This document shows, piece after piece, positions 34,421 through 46,765 of a stretch of 64,000 nucleotides of DNA. The first letter of the stretch is position 1; each line of letters opens with the position of its first letter. Below the pieces are notes generated by a model that ran no database searches, was not told where the DNA came from, and saw only the letters and a program-made list of their open reading frames with translations. The stretch lies in contig CM022673.1 in assembly GCA_012295275.1 (NCBI GenBank), forward strand, positions 18,383,810 through 18,447,809, read 5' to 3'. This DNA comes from Chrysomallon squamiferum (taxonomy: Eukaryota > Mollusca > Gastropoda > Neomphalida > Peltospiridae). Both the position numbers and the translations under genes were made by a program.

Positions 34421-35284
34421 GATAAATATCCACATTACCAGAAAGTACTACATACCTATACATATTCTGCCTGCATTTATTTTTTTTTAATTTTAATTCT
34501 TTTCGTTTTCTTATTCTAAAACATTCACTACATTGTCTGTACGTGATGTGTGTATATTTGTGCATGTTTGTTAGTTTTCACACGTGTGATCAGTACAAGA
34601 CGACCAGTGTTGTATGTACTTATCTTATCTTCTTAATTCAGTTTCTGTCACGCTGTGATGAAATGCTTTAAACACAGATAATCAGTTAAGTATTATTTTA
34701 TTACATGTAATGTGATAACGTGCTTTTAATATTCATTTAAACAAATGTTGTTATTTGTATGTTAAATACATCTACATAACAAGTGCAAGTAAACTAAATT
34801 AGTGCTTTATTAGTTCACAAATCGGATGACTGATGCATATACAGTGAACTGATATATAAACGATGTACTTTTTGATCGTGATGATGGTTTCTTTATGATT
34901 TATTCATACAAAGAGCCTAGGCACTGAATAAAATTCAAACATGTTTATTAGAAATAATACGTTGCTTCATTCAAATATATTCTGTCGTATGTCGTTTCAG
35001 TGTATTATTACCGTCCTTCTTGTTGAGGTACTTTTGTTGTTATTTTATTATTATTATCACCATTATCATTATCATCATCATCATCATTATTATTATTATT
35101 ATGATTATTATGATTATTATTATTTCAGCTGATAGATGTTTCATCTAAGTCAGAGATGCTGATGGAAACTATTCATACAGGAGAGTACGAAAAAACACGC
35201 TGCACCATAGCATCGTTTATTTAATCTAATCATTTAAAGATGAAAATAAGAATAGCATCTAGTGTCTGAATAATCTTGTTACGT

Positions 35285-35487
35285 TTCTTCCATTGATGCC
35301 AGTCGAGTTACGTGTTCCAGTCTGTATTTTTCCAGCCGAGTACCAGCGAACTCGAAAATGGCAAAGATTGAGCCAAGCAGACCTATCTCTGTCGAAGAAT
35401 CAGCGATATCCGCCAGGGATGCTAGGGCTGGGAACTTCCGGTCATCCGCTATCCACTTTATACCAGATTATAGAAATGAATTTTTCT
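35285..35487 (-). pseudogene. Decayed exon-1 relic of the oxidoreductase family
   Basis: Two blocks match exon 1 of the functional copies: about 35285-35329 (the part encoding YRLDHVTRLASVEEA) and about 35427-35483 (the part encoding IKWIVDDRKFH, then the NL segment). Between them is about 97 bp of unrelated sequence, and a short stretch is missing near position 35462. No intact Rossmann loop, start codon or downstream exons were found nearby, so this is a dead remnant of a fourth copy or a misplaced exon. Confidence 0.7.
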
Positions 35488-35690
35488 TTATTGTCCTTAG
35501 CCAGTTGTGGCATCTAGTACTTTTACATCTGGTAATCGAAATGGGGTAAAGAGAAAAGAAAGTACTTAGCTGATTAGTGTTATTACATGCAACTAATTTA
35601 AAAAAACAGTAATAAAAAAAACATGTGTTCACTTCCACCTGAAACAGTCAAAGTTATTCACTTGATATTATAAGCCGGAACCTGCGCCCT

Positions 35691-35867
35691 GTTGTCACCC
35701 TAGCAGCAAGGTATGACGGTTATTCATGTGACTTTACAAAATCGCTATGTTCTGCCATGTTGGCGATATCAATCATTGTTACTATTATAGCAACAAGATA
35801 TAGGGGTTATTAAAATGACTTCACAAATCGATATGTTTCGCCATATCGGCGAAAGCAAATATCATGT
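35691..35867. repeat. Two-unit tandem duplication of ~88 bp
   Basis: Unit 1 (35691-35776) and unit 2 (35778-35867) both read GTTGTCACC/GTTACTATT, TAGCAGCAAG/TAGCAACAAG, GGTTATT, GACTTTACAAA/GACTTCACAAA, CCATGTTGGCGA/CCATATCGGCGA. They are clearly diverged and lie just beyond the exon-1 relic. Confidence 0.65.
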
Positions 35868-36069
35868 ATTTATTCACAAACACACACATACATTTTTTGT
35901 ATGTTCACAAATTACAGTGAATATTTTAATAATTCTGTCCAGTAATTTTGTTTAAATATAAGTAAATTATTTGTAATATTGTCTCACTTATAAGTTAAAT
36001 GGGGACATATCTTTAAATCAATACATATTTATTATTCTAAACTCCTTTTTCTTCCTGTCAAACTATCAT

Positions 36070-36104
<35 letters not shown>

Positions 36105-36501
36105 CCTGGAATACATGTAAATACTGTTAAATGGAAAACACGTCAAGAACAGAAGAAGTTTAATAACAAATAGATACATATATGTTTCTACTTGAAAACA
36201 TTGACAAAAGTTTATGTATAGGATTTAATTTTGTTACTATAGTGGAGTCGATGATAAATGAAACTGATATCCAGAAGAAATGTTTAAAAATAAAAAAGAG
36301 TGTAAAATCACGTTATTTGTGCACTGGATGCTTACTTCACACCCCAGCCCAGTCTTCACTACCGCTGTCCCAGTCAGATTAGGATGATTTCTCTGTGACA
36401 CTCTCCAGATTTTTCATAGTTCAGTGTTACAGAAGTGATGACAGTGTATTTACCTGCGATGAAAGGTCGTTATAAATCTGTCAGTGATGAACTTTGTTTC
36501 A

Positions 36502-36572
<71 letters not shown>

Positions 36573-37298
36573 TATTAGTATGTCTATATTTCAAAAAGCT
36601 TACTTAGAAGGATTTGTGTAAATAATTGAAAAGAGTTCAATAAAAAAAAAACACGAAGAAACCGTTTGGTTTGATATTAAAATTTATTGAAAACAGATTA
36701 ACCATGAAATTGTTATTTTGCATTTTAAAAATATTATTTATGTCAAAGGAAGAGTTTTTCTTTATTATTTTTTGTAAATCTTTCATTAAACTATTAATAA
36801 ATCCATTACGTAAATACATATAAGCAACGAAAATCGTTTATAGCGATATAATAATAGATGGAGAACAAAACAGTAAAATGGACTAGCATATGTCCATGAT
36901 AAATATTATTTTAACACTAAACACTTAATTTAAATATTCTTATAATTTATATTTGTCGCACACGTATAACAGAATACATCTTTTTAAATATTCATACAAC
37001 TCTGCGAGATCGGGAAAGCAATGAAGTCAATTTGGTTTTTGAAAATCTGAGTCGCCAGTAAAGGTTTCAGATTCTGCTGAATTAGGATAGTCGTTAAAAA
37101 AGACTGATAAAACAGAGATCAATGTGAAAGATGACATTACATGTTTCTTTCACAATTAATTATGACATTTTCAAACTATCTGACGCACATTACTCTTATA
37201 CAGTTTGTTTATGTTGTAAAGTTAATGCACAAATGTTTACTAAATTATCTCTATCTGGGCGCCAATTCCACAGATATTTTAACTGTGCCTTCAACTCA

Positions 37299-37618
37299 TT
37301 AATCAGTGAACTCGTTTCCACTTTGAGGAGACACTTTTACAACTTGTCCTGTCCTGTACGATTCTACACACAAATCAGCTAAGTAGGTCGCCAGCACACA
37401 TTCGTGCGACTTAACCAGGCATTCTTTCTTACCTGCAAAATAATAAACAGTTATTTACTATTGTATGTATTAAATATATTCCTGGGATTAGTACGACAGC
37501 AGTTATTTATTATTATTAATAACAGTAAAAGTAGTATTAGTAGTAATCACGTTGTAGCAGTAGTAGTAGTATGAAGAAGAAGAAGAAGAAGAAGAAGAAG
37601 AAGAACACAACAACAGCA

Positions 37619-37668
<50 letters not shown>

Positions 37669-38655
37669 AACCTTGAACTACATCAAGAAATTCGTTTTCT
37701 TCAATCTCGTAGGATTTGTTAAATCTGACGAAACAATCTGGGCAGCCATCTTGTTTAACGCCATTCAGTAAAATTTCTTTACTGGCAGTGTTTGGTGAGT
37801 TCTCACATACAGCTAATGTTTTTGATCCGTACACCTATAAGAAGAGACAAAACAAATATGCATTTAATAATACAGTGGTACCTCGACTTACGAGTGCACC
37901 AACTTACGAGTTTTTCGAGTTATGAGCGAGCTTCAGATACGCTGCCGCTAGTTGGCGCAACGAACAACATAACATCCGGTCATCATCCCGCGTGTTACTT
38001 TTGGTTAACTCGCCGCGGAAGCATCTCTGTTGTGTTGTGCTCGAGTTTTGTGCAAATACAAAAATGGCGTGGTTTTTGAGGGGCTGTAAGGGATTAATGA
38101 TATTTCAGTTCATTTCAGCTGGAAAAATTGATTTGATATACGAACAAATTGAGTTACGAGCTCGGTCACAGAACGAATTAAACTCGTAAGTCAAGGTACA
38201 ACTCCATTTATAATATTTTTATTATTTATGTATGCTTATGTACTTTATGTGATGTTTATTTTTTTGTGTGTGAATTTGTAATAGTTTAGGCTGTGATTAT
38301 GTGCAATATATATTTTTCTCTCTCTTTCAGTATTAAATTAAATATAAACCTCAAGCCGCTGGTCTGTTCCATATGTAGCTTCTCGAGATGTCTCGATAAA
38401 TGCAACGGCTCCACTGGGGAAAGTTAAAACAGTCGAGGACAAATCTACATCATCACAATCTCGATAGTCATCAGCCTTCGCTGAAGTCGCGTTTCCTGTG
38501 GCATACACCGTTAGAGGGCGCTCTCCCATGAAGTAACATACGTAGTCCAACTGATGAATACAGGAGTCATGAAATATTCCACCTAATTAAATAAATCGTT
38601 ATTGAAACAAAGGACAAAAAGAAATATATTTCTGATACAGACATAACGTATACTC

Positions 38656-38704
<49 letters not shown>

Positions 38705-40642
38705 TAAACATAGAAGCAAGTGTTTATTGCAGACATTCGTGTGAAATGTATCTCTCGTTACTATTTGTAAACGATTCATATTTCACGATTGAAACGTCAT
38801 ATATCAATAAAATAGTTCAAATCCAAACGCTTCGGTAATGTTTGCATAATGTATTGCTGATATAACCTTAAACAACATTGCTTTCGGTGATAAATCAACG
38901 CTTGGTCGACGAAAACCGATTCTGAAAAGTCGAATGAGTACCGTGGCACGATTACCTGAATGAAGTTTAGTCCGCAAAATTTATCAAACATTGCGATCTA
39001 CAAGAAACTTGACCAACATGATTAAGACAAGTAAACAAAAATATAATAATAAAAAGTAAAAGTAAAAAAAAATTAAAAAAAGAAAAAGAAGAAGAAAAGA
39101 AAAGAAAATGAAAGTACGCTAACTAGCTTCGCGGAAAACGCTTCAGATATCAATAATGTCTGACATCACATAAATCAGTAATTCCCTATTGCAAAAATCA
39201 GCTGGGTGTGCATGTTTTTGACAGCTAAGAAGAAAACTTGATAGATCGATAGACCCATCAGTAAGTTCTTAAGTCATATAAATCGTAGGAGAAACTTCAC
39301 AAATTAAGGATCCATTTATCGTGTTAGGCAGTCTCAGAGCTCACAACATCTACAATAACGATATTTTTTTTTCTCACTTACTTTTGCACTGTTTTATTAT
39401 ATTTTTAATTCAAATAACAATTAATACATAAAATAACATTATTGAAAATGCGCTTTAAAAACAGATTTTCTTTAATTTAACGCAAGTAACGTACCTGATG
39501 TCTTAATGTAACTGACAGACACGGGTGGGTCCCTTGATATCATGATGAGTTGCCGAACGTTGCCAATGTCGCCATCTTGTTTCTTTTTGTAAATTATATC
39601 GAAATCTGGATCGAATCGCCTGGAAATGAATAGTTATATTTAATATAATTCTTAAGTTTTGTCAATGACTATCAAAGATTATTGGAAACATAAAAGTAAG
39701 TAAGTGATAAAAAAAAATGATCTAAAAAAATACGACTCCACGGCTAAGTAGGGATTTGATAGATGATTTACTTATACCCTTCGTTAAAAGCAGAAACAAA
39801 ACAAATAAAAAAAATAAAAGTGCGAAGAGGAACATTTCTATATAAGATTATCATAAAGACTACAGTAAAATCTACTATTTTCAAGCGTATATATTTTGTA
39901 TATATTACTTGTTAAAAGCACAGAACAAAATTCGATTTTTCTCTTTAGCCAGATCATAACAAGACTGGATTGTCGCCATGGTCAGAGTGACTGGTTTCTC
40001 ACAAAACACATGTTTCCCTAAAAATAAAACACAGAACATCTCTTATTCATTTTAATTGTCTAAAATGTAAAACTAAGATGATGGTTGTAGTAATGCTTAT
40101 GCTGATGATGGCGATAACGATTTTGACAGTGATGATAGTAATAATGATGTTGATGGTGATGATGGTGATAATGGTGTTGATGATAATTATACTGATGATG
40201 GGGATAATGCTGATTGTGAAGATCATGACGATGATTAGTATAACGACATTGTTACATACTGTTGTGAGTTTAAAGGGAAAAGAAAGCATTATATAAGCTT
40301 CATTACTTGTTACATCAATTACACATTTGCAAGCTGTTTATTTATTTTCTTTTAAGTTAATCGGGCGGTAAAGAAAGAAGAAAACAAAGGACGACGACGA
40401 AGAAATATCTACAAATGAGTTTTATAATCCAAATATTCAGTACAGTTATAGGCTTAGAGACAAACAAACATAGGAAGAGAAAAATGGATCATTTATATTT
40501 ACCGTTGACTAAAGATTTCTTTACGATTTCTTCGTGGAATGACGTAGGTGTACATACAAACACAGCCTCGACACTGAATGTAATGTAAATAAAATATATC
40601 TTTAAATATCTCTTCATTCAAGTTTATTATAGGTGTCACTAG

Positions 40643-40702
<60 letters not shown>

Positions 40703-41072
40703 GAATTTTGTTAAGTTTAGAATTTCTTTTAAATATTCTTATTTACCAGATATTAAAGATTTATGTGATTAACTCTCTGATTGTAACAACTCTACAATAT
40801 AACTGAATGTGACATTTAAAATTACAAAGTTATAATCACAACCTTTTGTCTGAAAACACCGTGTCCGCTTCTTCCACCGATACCAGTCGGGTTAAGTGTT
40901 CCAGTCTGTATTTCTTTAACAACGCTCGAATGTCTGGATGGAACTTTTGGTCATCAACTATCCACTTTATCTCAACACGAAAACCTCGTGTAAGATTATA
41001 TAAGTGAACTTTTCCAATTCTTCCCAAACCAAATATTGCGATTTTAACAGACGTGTCTTGTTCCGTAGCCAT
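37299..41072 (-). CDS. Gfo/Idh/MocA oxidoreductase, inositol 2-dehydrogenase-like, tandem copy 2 (354 aa)
   Basis: Exons: 40843-41072, 40503-40573, 39909-40017, 39495-39619, 38350-38582, 37672-37834, 37299-37432; 1065 bp, open throughout. It shares exon lengths and phases with copy 1 up to exon 6. I chose the ATG at 41070-41072 (MATEQDTSVKIAIFGLGRIG) because it aligns with the starts of copies 1 and 3; an in-frame Met six codons upstream is the alternative. The glycine-rich loop, CEKP (Lys108) and HDSCIH (Asp184/His188) are intact, so an active enzyme is expected. The last exon ends in a tail (VSPQSGNEFTD) absent from copy 1. Intron 5 (37835-38349) holds a small inverted-repeat transposon. 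Its C-terminal exon is almost identical to that of copy 3 although upstream exons differ clearly. Function as for copy 1; the true substrate cannot be read from sequence. Confidence 0.9.
37873..38206. mobile_element. Small pogo/Tigger-like MITE
   Basis: The left end CAGTGGTACCTCGACTTACG, preceded by TA, is mirrored at the right end by ACTCGTAAGTCAAGGTAC (about 38184-38199), giving an inverted repeat of about 22 bp. Subterminal copies of TTACGAG occur inside both ends. This terminus style is known from Tc1/mariner-Tigger-type non-autonomous elements. There is no transposase. It lies in intron 5 of oxidoreductase copy 2. The right boundary is uncertain by a few bases. Confidence 0.75.
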
Positions 41073-41866
41073 CTTTAAAATTATAAACAAATGCAGGGAA
41101 AAAACTTTTTAAAATTATATACTGATTTGTCTACAATGAAATAAGATATAAAGTAGCATGCTACTTCATCAGAATCTTTTATATGTTTTGTTATTTTCAG
41201 TGTCAAAAAGTTCTACATTGTCCTGCAAGACAAGCGGAACCGACATGACAAACCTGGTCACATCACACTTGAGTGATAATGTTCAAACGTACTTATCGCC
41301 GGTAGTCTGTTAAGTATGCATTCGACTAATCATCGAAAGTTAAGAATTATTTTTCCAGTCTTTTCAGATGTAGGAATTGTCATATATTTTTAATAGGACG
41401 GCCACAGACATTCACTTCATATCCTGTGTGTCGCAGACATTTTAAAAATGATTGTTTTCTGTGTGTGGTGTTTGTAACATGTAGAAGAGATATTATGTGT
41501 TTAGTGAAAACAGTGGTTACTACTGAATGCTACAGGAATGTATTTTGGTGAAAATGAAAGTATATGGCATACTTGTTGTCTCAAATTGATAAAACTGCAC
41601 CTCTAACTTGGAAATATATACCAAGTACTTTACCGTCTGTAAGTCTTGTCTACCTAGTAACAATAACTCGGAAGTAAAATATAAAAAACACATGACCTCT
41701 GGATACTGGAAACAATAAGAATACAAACAATAAATAAATAATTAAATAAAGAGTAATAATAATAATTAAAAAAACAACACAAAATGAAAAATAAGTAAGT
41801 GCAAAACAGACAGAAGGATTAATGAATGTCTTCTGTATGCTTAACAAAGCACATGTGTTCTAAAAG

Positions 41867-41986
41867 CTAAGTCCCAAGTTGTCTCGCGAGTTGTTTTATC
41901 AGATACTCTTTATGCAGGTCGTCTATACCCAAACCAGAAACCGTTACAACCTTTGACTGCTTATCCACAGTAAGTGCGGTGTACAT
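41867..41986 (-). CDS. Small open frame upstream of oxidoreductase copy 2, unrecognised (39 aa)
   Basis: ATG at 41984-41986 opens a frame beginning MYTALTVDKQSKVVTVSGLG and ending RQLGT before TAG. Its residue mix is protein-like compared with the low-complexity frames around it. No domain, signal peptide or splice partner is evident. It could be an exon relic, a small gene or chance. Confidence 0.25.
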   Translation of the reverse strand: MYTALTVDKQSKVVTVSGLGIDDLHKEYLIKQLARQLGT

Positions 41987-42657
41987 AGTTAACTATACAT
42001 TTTATTTTACATCATAGTCGGTATAGATTACATGAACCGTTATAGCACATGCCAATTTATACCTCAGTAACACACTTAATACTCAAACAGCATGGATACC
42101 GTCTACTAAATTTTACATTATTGTATATATATATATATCATTTCAAAAATTGTTACAAAAAGAAAAGTTACTCACCAGGACAATGATTATGTTTTCGCTG
42201 AGACTTTATGTGTTTATTTTGGTTTTGCTAACTTAGATATAGCATCAAATGGCTGTAACAGATATAAAATAAGTATGTAACTGTTACTTGTTACTGCGAT
42301 GACTCAACAATAAACCAGTTATGACTAAATCAAACCAACATTTGTTAGTTCTCTCTTCACTCGACTGCACTAAGTCGTCTTCAAACAGGACAAAGAGCAG
42401 CTAACGTCAAACATCTGCAACTTTGACAGAACAGACGTGTCAAATATAATGTTTTAGAAATAACGTCATACGTCTATCTACTAAGTTTACAAATTGATTT
42501 ATTCCCATACTACCATTAACGAATATATTTTTATCAACTATAAATATTTCACATTTTATTTTATTTTCGATCTTTCACAGTTTTATCTCTTTCAACATCA
42601 CTTTTAAAATATTTATCTTATTTGTCATTCACCCTGTCTCATCGGTAGACATGCGAG

Positions 42658-42830
<173 letters not shown>

Positions 42831-43163
42831 GGTTTTACGTTTTAAGGGAGTAGGTCTTTGAATACATTACTTGAAATTCAACACCTTAAAACTGAATTAA
42901 TCACATAAGTTTTTATTTGATATTATTTTATTGACAATATACATGACAAGTAAATAACAAATATTAATATTCTTCGTGTAAAAAATACACGTTTACGTTT
43001 CATATGAATGGTTAAATAACCATATAATAGTATGGATGTAGCTATGTGTGTAGTAAATATGTATATATGTGTATATGTATCTATGCATGTATGTATTGTG
43101 TGTGTGTGTGTGTGTGTCTGTGTGTGTGTGTGTGCGTGTGTGTACGGATGAAAGTAAATTTGC

Positions 43164-43609
43164 TTAAATTAATTTGTTTTGAGTAGACACTTTTACAACT
43201 TGTCCTGTCCTGTACGATTCTACACACAAATCTGCTAAGTAGGTCGCCAGCACACATTCGTGCGACTTAACCAGGCATTCTTTCTTACCTGCAAAATAAT
43301 AAACAGTTATTTACCTGTAATGCTATTAGTATTATTTAATATGTTTATTTTGCTTTTTCACTAATCCGGGGATTAAAATAAACGTTTCATCTCTAATGAC
43401 ATATTTGTTTCTCTATACAATGAAACTAATTTCTTATTATCGGTTCTGTCTATCGCAGTGACGCCATTCAAGAATTTGTAAATCTAGATTAGCTTCTGTT
43501 AGCTTCTATTAATCACTGAGTTTTTGTAGCAATTAAGTTATTACAATATCAAAAAAAACAACAAAAAAAACCTTATAAAATCAACAACATCCACTCAGTT
43601 ATAACTGCA

Positions 43610-43653
<44 letters not shown>

Positions 43654-44683
43654 GTAGTAGTAATAATAATAATAACCTTGAACTACATCGAGAAATTCGT
43701 TTTCTTCAATTACGTAAGATTTTTTGAATCTGTGTAAACTGTCGGGGCAGCCAGTTTGTTTAATACCATCCTGTAACACTTCTCTACTTGCAGTGTTTGG
43801 TAAGTTGTCACACATTGCTAATGTTTTTGATCCGTACACCTGGAAAAAGAGCAATGGTTTCTGTTTGTATATACTATTATCTATGTGTTTCTATATGTTC
43901 TGAGAATGGTATTATTTATGTGTATTTCTGTGTATAGTATTTTTATGTGTGTGGTATTATTTATATGTAATTCTGTGTATAGTATTATCTGTGTCTTTCT
44001 GTGTATCGTATTATTTATGTGTATTTCTGTGCATGGTATTATTTATGTGTATTTCTGTGCATGGTATTATCTATATGTATTTCTGTTTGAGTTTGTGTTT
44101 GTGTATGGTATTATTTATAGTTATTCCTGTGTATGGTTTTATTTATGTGTATGGTATTATTTGTGGATTTCTGTATATGGTATTATTTATGTGGATTTCT
44201 GCTTATGGTATTATATGTGCGTATTTCTGTGTGTGGTATTATTTATGCGTATTTCTGTGTGTGGTATTATTTATGTGTCTTTCTCTCTGTTCTTGTAACA
44301 TTTTACCTCAAGTCGCTGATCAAACCCGTACGTAGCTTCTCTAGAAGTCTCGATAAAAGCAATAGCACCACTGGGGAAGGTCAGGACAATCGAAGACAAA
44401 TCTACGTCATGACAGTCTTGATATTCGTCGCCTTTTAAGGAACTAGTGTTTCCTAATGCATAGACCGTTAGAGGTCGCTCTCCAGTGAAATAACAAACAT
44501 AATCCAGTTGATGAACACAATAGTCATGAAATATTCCACCTAAAAAACAAAGGAAACAAAACTTCTTATTTATTTATATTTCAGATTAGTAACCTAAACT
44601 GTATTTATCTATCAATTTATCATCATCATCATCATTACTATTAGTAAAGTAGCAGCAGTAGTAGTGGTGGTGTTAGCAGCAGC

Positions 44684-44717
<34 letters not shown>

Positions 44718-45786
44718 CTAAAGAAGCACAATATAAAGTAATAAAAGTGCCGGAGTTTATGAATCGCCGACGACTTGTAGTTCTTTATTATTAGCAAAGT
44801 TTTGGAAGGATTGAGTCTTCAAACAAGTCATCATCATTGTAGAGTCGTAGTGTCCCATCATAAAGCAAAACTGACTGTATATAAATAAAACCAAAATATA
44901 TTACTTGTAATGACAATCAACTACAAACACACAAAGCACCTGATGTCCTGATGTAACTTATAGGTATTGGTTGATCCCTTGAAATCATAAACAGTTGTCG
45001 AACTTTGCCTATTTCGCCATTTTGTTTCTTTTTGTAAATTATATCAAAATCTGGATCGAATCGCCTGCATGGAGAGAAATGAAGAAAATTGTTTATCATG
45101 TAAACAAAAAATAGTATCTTTCAGTTGCTTATTTATTACATGAATATATATATATTAATATTTACAAAGCTTTTAAAACTAGTAATTTTGTATTCAAACT
45201 TTTAATCTGCTTTACCTCGAGCAAAACGTAATATTTTGTTTATAAACACTGATTTTTATCTCGATGTTGTAACCAGAACATTTATAACATTTTTCCATTT
45301 TTCTCTTTTCGATATTTCATTGTTGACGATATATCTTTTAATAACATATGATTAATGATATATGTCTTTGTAATAACATGATATTACTTATTAATAAAAT
45401 ATCACAACTACACATTACTATTTAGTAAACAACGTGCTATTTGTCAAAAAATTATATATATATAATATTGTGTGCGTAATGGAAAATACAGTATAAATGA
45501 CGTATAGTTTTTACTTGTTAAAAGCACAAAACAAAACTCGATTTTTCTCTTTGGCCAAATCATAACAAGACTGGATTGTCTTTGTAGTGAGAGATACTGG
45601 TTTCTCACAAAATACGTGTTTTCCTGGAATTGTAAAGAGAATAATTGTTAACGAGTATAATTATTTTGGAATATGAACGAGATGGCAGATTCAGCAAAAA
45701 GAAAAGAAAATATTAAAGAACAAACTAGGATACTCAAAATAACCGTTAACAAATATGATCAGTGTAAAGTGGTCAGCGGGTGTACC

Positions 45787-45874
<88 letters not shown>

Positions 45875-46733
45875 ACAATAATATAAATTATGCAAATAAA
45901 ATTAATATTCCATGTCAAATCCCCCCCTCAAAAACCAAATTTAAACCCGACTGTCTCAGACTTTTATGAAACTTGGTATACTTGTTGACTGGGATCCCAC
46001 AGCACCAAATCTGAAATATTAGCCCAATTGGATCAGTGGTGTGGGAGATATGGCCCACCGAATTTTGAGATTTTTGGCAAAAATGGGCGTGACCACCAAC
46101 TTTTGAATACTCATATCTCAGGAACTACTGGGCCAATCTTCATAAAAATATTGGGGTACATTGACAATATAGATTTAAAAGATGCCCATACATGAAAATA
46201 ACACCTTTTCAGCCATTAACATCTGATTAACTAAAACATGAATGATCAATTCTGGATGCTAGGAATCATAATGTTAATGGCTGAAAAGGTGTTATTTTCA
46301 TGTATGTGCATTTTTTAAATCTATATTAACAAAAATGGCCGATTTGGAATCCGTGTCATATTGCCTTTCCAACAATACCAATTTTATGAAGATTGGCCCA
46401 TTAGTTCCTGAGATATGAGTGTTCAAAGGTTGGTGGTCACGCCAATTTTTGCCAAAAATCTCAAAATTCGTATCTCCCACACCACTGATCCGATTGGGCT
46501 AATATTTCAGATTTGGTGCTATGGGATCCCAGTCAACAAGTATACCAAGTTTCATAAAAATCTGAGACGGTCGGGTTTAACCCACTGGGTGATTTGACAC
46601 ATATTAATTTAAACTGATGGAATGGACACAAATAAATAATGACGGTTAGTTATAGTTAATTAACCCTATCCTTTTCTGTATTTATTTTAAATCTTTAACA
46701 TATAATGAACGCGACAAAAAAAAAAAAAAAAAA

Positions 46734-46765
<32 letters not shown>

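Larger units (their letters stand above)
22621..37298. other. 14.7-kb spacer between oxidoreductase copies 1 and 2
   Basis: Holds the presumed copy 1 promoter and 5' UTR, many microsatellites, a possible retroposed fragment, a small open frame at 32407-32514, tandem arrays, the exon-1 relic, and a (TC)n tract at 36507-36567. No complete gene was recognised. Confidence 0.6.

Noticed and set aside
43885-44438. Overlapping hydrophobic frames on the + strand
   Set aside because: They arise from a 28-bp minisatellite in an intron, and their ends overlap exon 5 of copy 3 on the other strand.
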